Positions 8,336-17,494 of a DNA stretch of 61,597 nucleotides are shown here, one piece after another. Both the position numbers and the translations under genes were made by a program. The DNA lies in IMG/VR virus record IMGVR_UViG_3300022743_000214, positions 1 through 61,597 of that record; one strand, written 5' to 3'. Origin of the DNA: a virus. Under the pieces are notes generated by a model. It made no database searches. It was not told the DNA's origin and saw only the letters and a list, made by a program, of their open reading frames with translations. Numbering within the stretch: position 1 is the stretch's first letter; every line of letters starts with the position of its first letter.

Positions 8336-9238
8336 GTGGTCAACCGAACAGTCGCTGCTGCACTTGACCATCTGACGCAGACGCAAAGAGAGCGACTTTT
8401 CTACATAGAAGTCAAAGCATTCTTTTGTGGTGACCTGACTCGCGCAGACATTGAACGGCGGTTTGGAGTGAAGCCTGCAGCCTCATCACGCGACCTAAGC
8501 ACTTATCGCCGCCTTGCTCCCCAAAACCTCGTTTACGACGCTGGTCAACGCAACTACGCTACGACGGATCGCTTCTCCCCGCTTTTTGAGCATTCCGCCG
8601 AACGTGTGTTGACCTGGTTCCGGGCGGGCTTTGGTGACAACATGGATCAAAAGCTGAAGCGCACCGTCCCTTGTGAAAGCGCCAGCGACTTGGTCAAGCC
8701 CGACATCGAAACTTTGGCAACGTTAACCCGAGCGATAGCTGGGCGACGCCAAGTTAAGGTCACCTATTTATCCTTGACCTCCGGGGCCTCAACCAAGACG
8801 CTGTGTCCGCTTGCATTGGCCGACACTGGTCTGCGCTGGCATTTGCGCGCCTACGACAGAGATCGCGGTCGCTTCGCCGACTTCGCTTTAACTCGTATCG
8901 TCAAAGCCGAAGCAGTTGGTCAATCCATTCCATCAGATCAACAAATTGAGTCTGATGTTCAATGGGCGCGAATTGTTCATCTTGAACTTGTTCCGCACCC
9001 CGGCATCGCATACCCACAGGCCATCGAAGCAGATTTCATGATGACAAACGGTGTTCTCGCTCTTGACATGAGAGCTCCACTGGTCGGCTATGCCTTACAT
9101 CGATGGTCGGTCGACTGCTCGGCTGAGCACAAACTTGACCCCAAAGCACACCACCTATGGCTACAAAACACTCCGACACTTTATGGTGTTGAAAGTGCAA
9201 CTTTGGCCCCTGGCTATGAACCAAAAAATCGCTACTGA
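8336..9238 (+). CDS. WYL-domain transcriptional regulator (BrxR/CapW-like)
   Basis: A 300-aa protein with an N-terminal winged-helix-like region (about residues 15-75), a WYL-type domain around residues 130-210 with conserved Trp/Leu/Arg-rich strands and the Asp-Arg-x-Arg-Gly-Arg-Phe turn, and a C-terminal WCX-like region. This layout and length match BrxR/CapW repressors, which control BREX, CBASS and restriction operons and are thought to respond to a nucleic acid or nucleotide ligand. GTG at 8336 is used, preceded by AGGGA. It heads a colinear unit with the type I restriction genes and the CBASS genes, so it probably regulates all of them (inference). Confidence 0.85.
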   Translation: MVNRTVAAALDHLTQTQRERLFYIEVKAFFCGDLTRADIERRFGVKPAASSRDLSTYRRLAPQNLVYDAGQRNYATTDRFSPLFEHSAERVLTWFRAGFGDNMDQKLKRTVPCESASDLVKPDIETLATLTRAIAGRRQVKVTYLSLTSGASTKTLCPLALADTGLRWHLRAYDRDRGRFADFALTRIVKAEAVGQSIPSDQQIESDVQWARIVHLELVPHPGIAYPQAIEADFMMTNGVLALDMRAPLVGYALHRWSVDCSAEHKLDPKAHHLWLQNTPTLYGVESATLAPGYEPKNRY

Positions 9239-9318
9239 AAACAATACTTGATCGCCTTGCACATCCTGACATTGAAGTAGCAGAAACAACGAGCAAGAAC
9301 AATTTCCAGGAATAACTC

Positions 9319-11556
9319 ATGCAAAACGCACAACATCAGAATTTAGTCGGCTTCATCTGGAGCATTGCAAACAAATTACGGGGCCCATACAGACCACCTC
9401 AGTACCGCCGCGTAATGCTGCCGCTGATTGTTCTGCGCCGCTTCGATCTGGTTCTGGCCGAAAACAAGCAGAAGGTCCTGGACGAAAAGAAGCGCCTGGA
9501 AGACAAAGGCATCACTGGCCCTGCGCTTGAAAAGGCACTGTCACGCATCGCCTCCAACGATCGCAAGCAGGAGCTGTTCAACACCAGCGGCTTTACGTTT
9601 GAGAAGCTGCTAGGCGATGCCCCCAACATCGCGGGCAACTTGATCGCCTACATACAGGGTTTCTCGCCGCGAGCCCGCGACATCTTCGACAAGTTCGAAT
9701 TTGAAACAGAGATCGCAAAGCTGGACGAGGCAAACCGGCTTTATCTGATCATCAAAGAGTTCTGTTCGGCAGACATCAACCTCTCCCCCAAGGCAATCAG
9801 CAATTTGCAGATGGGCTACCTGTTCGAGGAGCTGGTGCGCAAGTTCAACGAGCAAGCCAACGAAGAGGCCGGCGATCACTTCACCCCGCGAGAGGTCATT
9901 CGCCTGATGGTGCAGTTGCTGTTTACCGGCGAAGAAGGCATCTACGAAAAGGGCATCTACCGCAGCGTGTACGACCCTACCGCCGGTACCGGCGGCATGC
10001 TCTCCGAATCAGAGAAGTTTATCTGCGGCGACGGCTTCACATCCGGTCTGAACCCGGACGCGAATATCGAATTGTTTGGGCAGGAATACAACCCCGAGTC
10101 CTACGCCATCTGCTGCTCAGACCTGCTGATCAAGGATGAGCCGATCAACAACCTGATCTATGGCGACACTCTTGGCATCAAGGACGCCAAGAACAAGACC
10201 AACGGCTTTGTGCCGCACGACGGCCACCCGGACAAGAAATTCCACTACATGCTGGCCAACCCGCCCTTTGGGGTGGAGTGGAAGCCGGAAGAAGACTTCG
10301 TGCGCGAGGAGTACCAAGACCAAGGCTTTTCCGGCCGCTTCGGCGCGGGCCTGCCACGCATCAACGATGGCTCGCTGCTCTTCTTGCAGCACATGATCTC
10401 CAAGATGCACCAGCCGCCCAAGCTGGTCGGTGGCAAAAATATCGGTGGTGACGGTTCCAAGATCGCCATCGTCTTCAATGGCTCGCCCCTGTTCACAGGT
10501 GACGCCGGATCGGGAGAGTCCAACATTCGTCGCTGGATCATTGAGCGCGACATGCTCGATGCCATCGTCGCCCTGCCTGACCAGATGTTCTACAACACAG
10601 GAATCTACACCTACGTCTGGATCGTCACCAACAAGAAGGCCGCTCATCGCCAAGGCCAGGTGCAGTTGATCGACGGAACCCGCCATCTTAAGAAGATGGA
10701 CAAGAGCCTGGGCAATAAGCGCAACGAGCTCTCGGACGACCACATCAGGGAACTCGTGCGACTGTACGCCGAGCACGACCACGATGCGGAAAGTGAAGTG
10801 CTGGTGGACGGCAAGCCGGAACGCCGGATTTGCAGCAAGATTTTCGAGAACCGCGAATTTGGCTTCTTGAAGATCACCGTTGAGCGCCCGCTGCGGCTGA
10901 ATTTCCAAGCCAGCGCAGAGCGCATTGCCAAGCTGGATGAGCAAAGCGCCTTTGTCAATTTGGCAAGCAGCAAGAAGCGTAAGGACGATGCAGCCTATCG
11001 CGCGGAAGTCGCGGCAGGCCAAGAAACACAGGCAGCCATCAAGGCTGTCCTGCAAGGCATGGACTGTGAAACGCTGTACCGCAATCGTCCTGCTTTCGAG
11101 ACAGTGCTCGAAGCCGCTCTGAAGAAGGCTGGCATCAAAGCGGGTGCGCCGGTGAAGAAAGCAATCTTGGCGGCGCTGTCGGAACGCGACCCCAAGGCAG
11201 ACATCTGTCTGGATGCAAAGGGCAACCCGGAACCGGATGCCGATCTACGCGATACCGAAATTGTGGCCCTGCCGGATGACATTGCACTGCCGCTGCCACT
11301 GGGCTACGACAACGAAACCGGCCACGATCAGCTGTTGGCGCTTGTGAAAGACCACTGCGAAGATTACCTCAAGGCTGAAGTCCTACCGCATGTGCCGGAT
11401 GCCTGGATAGACCACAGCAAGACCAAGGTGGGCTATGAAATCCCCCTGACCCGGCACTTTTACGTCTATCAGCCACCGCGCCCGCTGGATGTAATTGCAG
11501 GCGAAATCAGCCAACTCGAAAAAGACATCATGGCCATGCTGAGTGAGGTGGTGTGA
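9319..11556 (+). CDS. hsdM: Type I restriction-modification system methyltransferase subunit HsdM
   Basis: A 745-aa N6-adenine DNA methyltransferase subunit. The SAM-binding motif DPTAGTGG is at residues 219-226 and the catalytic motif NPPFG at 314-318. The N-terminal helical HsdM_N-type domain occupies about residues 1-160. The C-terminal about 250 residues are longer than in classical HsdM and rich in charged helices. HsdM with HsdS forms the methylase; adding HsdR gives the restriction complex. It overlaps hsdS by 4 bases (ATGA-type), indicating coupling. AGGAAT precedes the ATG. Confidence 0.97.
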   Translation: MQNAQHQNLVGFIWSIANKLRGPYRPPQYRRVMLPLIVLRRFDLVLAENKQKVLDEKKRLEDKGITGPALEKALSRIASNDRKQELFNTSGFTFEKLLGDAPNIAGNLIAYIQGFSPRARDIFDKFEFETEIAKLDEANRLYLIIKEFCSADINLSPKAISNLQMGYLFEELVRKFNEQANEEAGDHFTPREVIRLMVQLLFTGEEGIYEKGIYRSVYDPTAGTGGMLSESEKFICGDGFTSGLNPDANIELFGQEYNPESYAICCSDLLIKDEPINNLIYGDTLGIKDAKNKTNGFVPHDGHPDKKFHYMLANPPFGVEWKPEEDFVREEYQDQGFSGRFGAGLPRINDGSLLFLQHMISKMHQPPKLVGGKNIGGDGSKIAIVFNGSPLFTGDAGSGESNIRRWIIERDMLDAIVALPDQMFYNTGIYTYVWIVTNKKAAHRQGQVQLIDGTRHLKKMDKSLGNKRNELSDDHIRELVRLYAEHDHDAESEVLVDGKPERRICSKIFENREFGFLKITVERPLRLNFQASAERIAKLDEQSAFVNLASSKKRKDDAAYRAEVAAGQETQAAIKAVLQGMDCETLYRNRPAFETVLEAALKKAGIKAGAPVKKAILAALSERDPKADICLDAKGNPEPDADLRDTEIVALPDDIALPLPLGYDNETGHDQLLALVKDHCEDYLKAEVLPHVPDAWIDHSKTKVGYEIPLTRHFYVYQPPRPLDVIAGEISQLEKDIMAMLSEVV

Positions 11557-12881
11557 TGGGACACACGCAATACAAGGAGCTGGACAGCTCGGGGGTCTCC
11601 TGGTTGCAGAAAAAGCCCAGCCACTGGCGAATCAAGAAGCTGAAATTCTCAACTGATCTCATCAACAACAAAGTAAGCGTCGAAGATTCGCCATTGCCTT
11701 ATCTCGGCCTGGAACACATCGAATCATGGACCGGAAGAAAGATCGAGGGTGAAATTAGCAATAGCGAAGGCCTGGCATCGTCGTTCGTAGTGGGTGATGT
11801 CCTCTTCGGGAAGTTGCGCCCATATCTCGCCAAAGTTCACTTGGCTCAGCAGGATGGACTGATTTCGAGCGAAGCATTGGTGGTAAGAAGTAAGGATGAG
11901 CTGGATGCCGAGTTTTTGAAGTACTACATGCTGTCTCGTGACTTTATCAATATTGTGGATTCTTCAACCTATGGCAGCAAGATGCCGCGAGCAAGTTGGG
12001 ATTTCATTAGAAACCTTCCGGTCCTGTTGCCAGATGTAGAAGAACAAAAGGTCATTGCCCGTTTCCTCGATTTCAAAACCGCACAAATTGATGCCCTGAT
12101 CGCAAAGAAAAAATCACTGCTCGACAAACTGGCCGAAAAGCGCACGGCGCTTATCAGCCATGCCGTCACCAAGGGGCTTGATCCGTCCGTGGCGATGAAG
12201 GATTCAGGGGTGCCTTGGCTTGGGAACATTCCAGCGCATTGGGATGCAAAGCGCCTTAAATTTGTCATTTCAACCTTCGGAGGTGGAACGCCAAACACAG
12301 GCAAGCCAGAGTATTGGAATGGGGAAATTCCTTGGGTGTCGCCTAAGGATATGAAATCTGACTTCATTGAAGCGACTGAGGACTACTTGACTGAAATAGG
12401 CGTGGCGGAAAGCGCAACGAAGATCGTGCCGGTTGATTCGGTTTTGATTGTTGTCAGGTCAGGAATTCTGCGTCACACAATTCCTGTGGCCCGCAATACG
12501 GTTGAAGTCTCCCTGAATCAGGACATGAAGGCGCTTGTTGCCGACGAGCGATTGCGTCCAGGCTTTTTACATTGGTTTATCAGTGGACTTCAGGAAGGGC
12601 TTCTGCCGATTTGGAGCAAGCAGGGTTGCACTGTTGAGAGCATTGAAATGGATTACATGAGCAATACGGTAATCCCGCTGCCGCCTGTTGAAGAGCAGGA
12701 TGCGATCTTGGAGAAGATACAAGAAATCACCGCAAGATTAGATGCTCAGGCAGAAAAGGTCATCGCGGTGATTTCCTCTCTCATTGAGTATCGAAGCTCC
12801 TTAATAACGCACGCCGTGACAGGCAAAATCGACGTGCGCGGTTTTGCGACTCCGCATTCCGCCGAAGGGATTGCCTTATGA
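11553..12881 (+). CDS. hsdS: Type I restriction system specificity subunit HsdS
   Basis: A 442-aa specificity subunit with two target-recognition domains, each starting from a Ser-Gly-Val-x-Trp-Leu segment (near residues 12 and 217) and each followed by a long conserved helix with Leu-Leu-x-Lys or similar coiled-coil spacer (about 170-200 and 395-425). The two TRDs read the two halves of a bipartite DNA site. It lies between hsdM (4-base overlap) and a 200-aa gene. TRDs vary freely, so the target sequence cannot be read from the protein. Confidence 0.95.
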   Translation: MMGHTQYKELDSSGVSWLQKKPSHWRIKKLKFSTDLINNKVSVEDSPLPYLGLEHIESWTGRKIEGEISNSEGLASSFVVGDVLFGKLRPYLAKVHLAQQDGLISSEALVVRSKDELDAEFLKYYMLSRDFINIVDSSTYGSKMPRASWDFIRNLPVLLPDVEEQKVIARFLDFKTAQIDALIAKKKSLLDKLAEKRTALISHAVTKGLDPSVAMKDSGVPWLGNIPAHWDAKRLKFVISTFGGGTPNTGKPEYWNGEIPWVSPKDMKSDFIEATEDYLTEIGVAESATKIVPVDSVLIVVRSGILRHTIPVARNTVEVSLNQDMKALVADERLRPGFLHWFISGLQEGLLPIWSKQGCTVESIEMDYMSNTVIPLPPVEEQDAILEKIQEITARLDAQAEKVIAVISSLIEYRSSLITHAVTGKIDVRGFATPHSAEGIAL

Positions 12882-12897
12882 ATGGAGGCAGAGCCCA

Positions 12898-13500
12898 ATG
12901 GCGTTGAATGCACAAGGCTATTTCAACTGCCTGAAGTCCTATCTGAACATCAACCACTACGGCGAGCCGCAGGCGAGTGGCAGTGAGGTGGTGCTGAAGG
13001 AAAAGGTGTTCGGCCAAAGTGGTACCAGGCCCATTGAGTACAAGGTGAGCTTGCAGACCACCGGCGAAACCTTGGTGATCAAGCTGGACGCCAAGAAGAA
13101 TGGCTCATCGTTGCCGCTGTTTCACTTTCTGGACGATACCGCCAAGCCCTGGTCGAAGCGCTGTGACTTCGTGGTGTTCAACCTGCGTAGGAACAAGCTG
13201 CATGTGTACTGCCTTGAGTTCAAGTCAGAGAGCATTCCGCACGACGTACCAGATCAGTTGAAAGCCAGTGTGGATTGGCTCAAGGCGCTGCACGCCACCA
13301 TCAATGCCTACACCACTAAACGCAGCGCCATCCACGCGACCAAGTATGTGCTGAGCAACCATCCCGACCCGACGCCATATCTGGATGCGGATGGAAAGTA
13401 CCTGCAGCGCGATCACACGATACGCCACTATCGTTATGCCGACCTCAACGGCATGGCGCTGGCGAATTTGGACAACAGCAATATTGAGGTGATTCGCTAA
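12898..13500 (+). CDS. Unknown protein (200 aa) between hsdS and hsdR, PD-(D/E)XK-like motif
   Basis: ATG at 12898 is preceded by GGAGG at normal spacing; a longer frame would overlap hsdS without a ribosome site. Residues 89-109 contain Cys-Asp90 on a hydrophobic strand, a turn, then Glu107-Phe-Lys109, the Asp...Glu-x-Lys pattern of PD-(D/E)XK nucleases. The protein is soluble with no membrane segment. The family is not recognised by name. It sits in the hsd operon 16 bases after hsdS and 35 bases before hsdR, so it may be an accessory of the restriction complex. Nuclease activity is an inference. Confidence 0.75.
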   Translation: MALNAQGYFNCLKSYLNINHYGEPQASGSEVVLKEKVFGQSGTRPIEYKVSLQTTGETLVIKLDAKKNGSSLPLFHFLDDTAKPWSKRCDFVVFNLRRNKLHVYCLEFKSESIPHDVPDQLKASVDWLKALHATINAYTTKRSAIHATKYVLSNHPDPTPYLDADGKYLQRDHTIRHYRYADLNGMALANLDNSNIEVIR

Positions 13501-13535
13501 TAGGCGGAATCCGACGCATTTCAAGGGTGAGAAAG

Positions 13536-16500
13536 ATGCACAAAGAAATCGATTTTGAAAACGACATCGAGCACGCACTGATCAGCAGCGGCGGCTACGA
13601 AAAAGGTGATCCCAACACCTACGACCCGGAAGCGGCACTGTTTCCGGCGGATGTCGTTGCCTTTGTGCAGAAGACGCAGCCCAAGATCTGGACACGCCTG
13701 ACGCAGCTGGACGCGGCCAAAGCGCCCGCGATGCTGCTGGACAGCCTGGTGAAAGAGCTTGCTGCCAAAGGCGCCCTAGCGATCTTGCGCGAAGGATTTA
13801 AGTGCGTTGGCAAGACGGTGCGGCTGGCCTACTTTGCGCCCAACACCGGGCTAGACCCCGCAAGTACCGAGCGATACGACGACAACCGTTTGACCATCGT
13901 GCGGCAGGTTAACACCAAGAGCGGGGCTATCCCTGACGTGGTGTTGGCGGTGAATGGCTTGCCCGTGGCCACGCTGGAGCTGAAGAACCCGATGTCGGCC
14001 ACGCGCTGGAACGTGGAGAACGCGAAGCACCAATATCGCTTTGAGCGAGACCCCAAGGAATTGTTGTTCGCTTTCAAGCAGCGTTGCCTGGTGCATTTTG
14101 CCGTGGATACCGAGCTGGTGTTCATGACCACCAAGCTGGAGGGCAAAGACACGTTCTTCCTACCCTTCAATCTGGGGCATGACCACGGCGCGGGCAACCC
14201 GCCAGCAGCGGGCGATGTGCGCACCACCTACCTGTGGCACAAGGTGTTGACCCGTGACAGCCTGATGGACATCTTGGCCCGCTTCATCCATTTGGATGTC
14301 GAGGAAAAGACGGTCGTCACTGAAAAGGGTATCAAGCGTCACCGCAAGGAATCTATGATCTTCCCGCGCTATCACCAGCTGGATGCGGTTCGGGCACTAA
14401 CCGACCACGCGCAGGCGCATGGTTCGGGGCACAACTACTTGATTCAACATTCCGCTGGCTCAGGCAAATCGAACTCAATTGCGTGGCTGGCGCACCGCCT
14501 CTCAAGCCTGCACGATGCCAACAACGAGAAGATCTTTCATTCGGTGGTCGTGATCACCGACCGGCGCGTGCTTGATCAACAGTTGCAGGACACCATATTC
14601 CAGTTTGAGCATAAGCTGGGCGTCGTGCAGAAGATCGACGAAAACACACAGCAATTGGCAAAGGCGCTGGCCGATGGCGTGCCGATCATCATATCCACCA
14701 TCCAGAAGTTTCCCTTCATCACCCAAGCCATCCGCACGATGGAGGCCAACGGCAAAGGGGTGGCCATCTCGACAGCGGGCAAGCGCTTCGCGGTGATCGT
14801 GGACGAGGCGCACAGCTCGCAAAGTGGTGAAACCGCAATGGAGCTACGCAAGATCCTAAACAAGGATGGTATTGAATCCGCGATTGCCGAGCAGTTGTTG
14901 GACATGGATGACGATGCCTTGAGCGAAGAGGCAAAGAAGGAGCTGCTGCGTGAACAACTCAAGCGAGCCAAACAACCCAACTTGAGTTTCTTTGCCTTCA
15001 CCGCAACGCCCAAGTTCAAGACACTGGCTGTTTTCAATGAACCCGGCCCCAACGGCAAAGCGCCTTTCCACCACTACAGCATGCGGCAGGCCATCGAGGA
15101 AGGCTTCATTCACGACGTGCTGGCCCACTACACCTGCTACAAGCGCTACTACAAGCTGATCCAGAAGGTGGAGGCAGATCCAGAGGTGCCGCGCCGAAAG
15201 GCCGCCCGCGCGTTGGCGCGGTTCGTCGAGTTTCACGACTACGAGATCGCGCAGAAGGTCGAAGTGATCGTGGAGCACTTCCGCACCCATACCCGCCACA
15301 AGATTGGCGGCCGGGCCAAAGCGATGGTGGTTACTGGCTCGCGTGAGCACGCTGTGCGCTACAAGCTGGGGTTTGATAAGTACATCAAGGACAAGAGCTA
15401 CACCGATGTGAAATCGCTGGTGGCGTTCTCCGGAGAAATCACCCTCAAGGAGTTCGCCGATAAAAAATTCACCGAAGTCAGCATGAACAACGGCATCAAG
15501 GAATCCGAGCTGCCGGAGAAGTTCAACACCGAGGAATACCAAGTCTTGCTGGTGGCCGAGAAGTACCAGACGGGTTTTGACCAACCGCTGTTGCACAGCA
15601 TGTATGTCGACAAACGCTTGTCTGGCATCCAGGCGGTACAGACACTCTCGCGCCTGAATCGAACGACGCGGGGCAAGACCGACACCTTCGTGCTCGATTT
15701 TGTAAACGAGCCTGCGGACATTTACACCGCCTTCAAGCCGTATTACGAAGCGACAGACAAGGGCGACGATACCGACCCACAACAGCTCAACACGCTGGCA
15801 CACACGCTAGCCAACTGGAAAATCTATACCGAAGCCGAGGTCAGTGCTTGGTGCGAGATCTGGTTCCGCAACCGGCTGAACCCCACGGGCGGCGAGCACA
15901 AGAAATTGAATGGTCTGCTCGATCTGGCGATTGAGCGATTCAAGAAACTTGGGGAAGAAGACCAGAACCTGTTCAAAGGGCAACTGGTCAGCTTCCGCAA
16001 TCTGTACAGCTTTGTTTCACAGATCGTGCCTTACCAGGATTCCGATCACGAGAAGTTGTACACCTACGCCCGTTTCCTGCTGACCAAGCTGCCACGCACG
16101 ACGGACAACCGGACAGTGCAGGTCGACGATGAAGTCGAGCTCAAGTACTACCGCCTGCAAAAAATCAGCGAGGGGGCGATTGATCTGAAGGCGGGCGAAG
16201 CGGATGCGCTTGAGGGCCCGACCGACGTAGGCACAGGTCAAGCAGACGAGGATGTACAGCTTTCGACCTTGGTTGGCAAGCTCAATGATCGCTTCGGAAC
16301 AGAGTTCACTCCTGCAGACCAGCTCTTCTTCGATCAAGTCCGTGAAACCGCCGTAGCCAATGAACAGTTGCGACAGGCCGTCTTGGCCAACAGCATCGAA
16401 AACTTCGAACCCGTATTTAACAAGCAGCTCGAGAACCTGTTCATCGAGCGCATGGACGGCAACGAAGAAATCTTCGTGCGCCTAATGAACGATGAGGCGT

Positions 16501-16577
16501 TTAGGAATGTTGCGGCGAGCCACCTGATGCGTGCTGTGTACCAACAAATCCGAACATCCGGCAAGAACGGCGGGTGA
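13536..16577 (+). CDS. hsdR: Type I restriction endonuclease subunit HsdR
   Basis: About 1013 aa. The N-terminal nuclease domain shows Asp134 and Glu148-Leu-Lys150 (PD-(D/E)XK). The superfamily 2 translocase follows, with Walker A SAGSGKS near residues 306-312 and a DEAH box at 423-426. Further helicase motifs and a long C-terminal helical region complete the usual HsdR layout and length. HsdR cuts unmethylated DNA after ATP-driven translocation. ATG at 13536 is chosen because AAGGGTGAG lies just upstream; a GTG nine bases earlier is in frame. The TGA stop overlaps a GTG that could start the next gene. Confidence 0.96.
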   Translation: MHKEIDFENDIEHALISSGGYEKGDPNTYDPEAALFPADVVAFVQKTQPKIWTRLTQLDAAKAPAMLLDSLVKELAAKGALAILREGFKCVGKTVRLAYFAPNTGLDPASTERYDDNRLTIVRQVNTKSGAIPDVVLAVNGLPVATLELKNPMSATRWNVENAKHQYRFERDPKELLFAFKQRCLVHFAVDTELVFMTTKLEGKDTFFLPFNLGHDHGAGNPPAAGDVRTTYLWHKVLTRDSLMDILARFIHLDVEEKTVVTEKGIKRHRKESMIFPRYHQLDAVRALTDHAQAHGSGHNYLIQHSAGSGKSNSIAWLAHRLSSLHDANNEKIFHSVVVITDRRVLDQQLQDTIFQFEHKLGVVQKIDENTQQLAKALADGVPIIISTIQKFPFITQAIRTMEANGKGVAISTAGKRFAVIVDEAHSSQSGETAMELRKILNKDGIESAIAEQLLDMDDDALSEEAKKELLREQLKRAKQPNLSFFAFTATPKFKTLAVFNEPGPNGKAPFHHYSMRQAIEEGFIHDVLAHYTCYKRYYKLIQKVEADPEVPRRKAARALARFVEFHDYEIAQKVEVIVEHFRTHTRHKIGGRAKAMVVTGSREHAVRYKLGFDKYIKDKSYTDVKSLVAFSGEITLKEFADKKFTEVSMNNGIKESELPEKFNTEEYQVLLVAEKYQTGFDQPLLHSMYVDKRLSGIQAVQTLSRLNRTTRGKTDTFVLDFVNEPADIYTAFKPYYEATDKGDDTDPQQLNTLAHTLANWKIYTEAEVSAWCEIWFRNRLNPTGGEHKKLNGLLDLAIERFKKLGEEDQNLFKGQLVSFRNLYSFVSQIVPYQDSDHEKLYTYARFLLTKLPRTTDNRTVQVDDEVELKYYRLQKISEGAIDLKAGEADALEGPTDVGTGQADEDVQLSTLVGKLNDRFGTEFTPADQLFFDQVRETAVANEQLRQAVLANSIENFEPVFNKQLENLFIERMDGNEEIFVRLMNDEAFRNVAASHLMRAVYQQIRTSGKNGG

Positions 16578-16591
16578 CGAGATTGGTCACG

Positions 16592-17494
16592 ATGAAATTA
16601 CTCGCAATTGATGGTGGTGGAATTCGCGGAATCTATGCTAGCCATGTCCTGGAGCGCATTCAGCAGGAATTCAATATTGCATTTCACAGTGAATTCGATC
16701 TGATTGCTGGCACGAGCACTGGTTCTATCATCGCCGCCGCGATTGCATTTGGCATTCCGATTTCAAAGGTTACAGAGCTTTATCGTGAAAAAGGGCCGAG
16801 TATCTTCAGACCGAAGAGGTGGACATTCGGCGGCACCGTTGCCCCTCGCTATTCGAGCGAGCCGCTGCGTGCGGCTTTGTTTTCTGTTTTTGAAGATGCA
16901 ACGCTCGCTGATGCACAAACAAGGCTTGTTATCCCTGCGACAGACATCGGCAATGGTGGCGTGCATGTTTTCAAGTCGGCATACGACGAGAAGTTTGTTC
17001 GCGACCGCAACGTGAAGGTCGTTGACGCTGTATTGGCTTCTTGCAGTGCGCCATCCTACTTCGCTCCATCGAGAGTGGGCCCGTATCAGTTGAGCGACGG
17101 CGGGCTATGGGCGAACAACCCTTCGTTGGTTGCAGTCACCGAAGCACTTACCCGCCTCGGGGCGGAGCGCTCCGCGATTCGGTTGTTATCTGTAGGAACG
17201 GGTATTGGCAAGAACTACTACCCGATCTCTAATGCGGATAAAAAATGGGGATTCCTGACTGGCTGGGGGATCTCCAAGTTCATTTCCATGCTCTTGAATC
17301 TCCAAGCGGCAACGGCCAGCAATGTCACACAGCTCATTTTGGACAAGCATCAGTCCGTGAGGGTGAATTTCGAATCAGATCTGCCTTTATCACTTGATGA
17401 TGTTGGCACCCTCGATGATTTGATAAGCCGAGCAGACAAGGACTTCACACATAACTCAGCGGCCATTCGGCAGTTACTTGGAGGGAATCAATGA
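16592..17494 (+). CDS. capV: CBASS effector, CapV-like patatin phospholipase
   Basis: About 300 aa. From ATG 16592 the protein opens with the oxyanion-hole motif DGGGIRG (residues 7-13), followed by the nucleophile elbow GTSTG with Ser42 and later the catalytic DGG Asp before Leu-Trp-Ala-Asn-Asn-Pro. This is the patatin fold of CBASS CapV phospholipases, which degrade inner-membrane phospholipids when a cyclic nucleotide binds. A GTG at 16574 overlaps the hsdR stop and is an alternative start. It overlaps the CD-NTase gene by 4 bases, which strongly supports the CBASS assignment. Confidence 0.9.
   Translation: MKLLAIDGGGIRGIYASHVLERIQQEFNIAFHSEFDLIAGTSTGSIIAAAIAFGIPISKVTELYREKGPSIFRPKRWTFGGTVAPRYSSEPLRAALFSVFEDATLADAQTRLVIPATDIGNGGVHVFKSAYDEKFVRDRNVKVVDAVLASCSAPSYFAPSRVGPYQLSDGGLWANNPSLVAVTEALTRLGAERSAIRLLSVGTGIGKNYYPISNADKKWGFLTGWGISKFISMLLNLQAATASNVTQLILDKHQSVRVNFESDLPLSLDDVGTLDDLISRADKDFTHNSAAIRQLLGGNQ

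Noticed and set aside
10117-11055. 312-aa minus-strand reading frame
   Set aside because: Antisense to hsdM, with no ribosome site or family match.
14856-15803. 315-aa minus-strand reading frame
   Set aside because: Antisense to hsdR.
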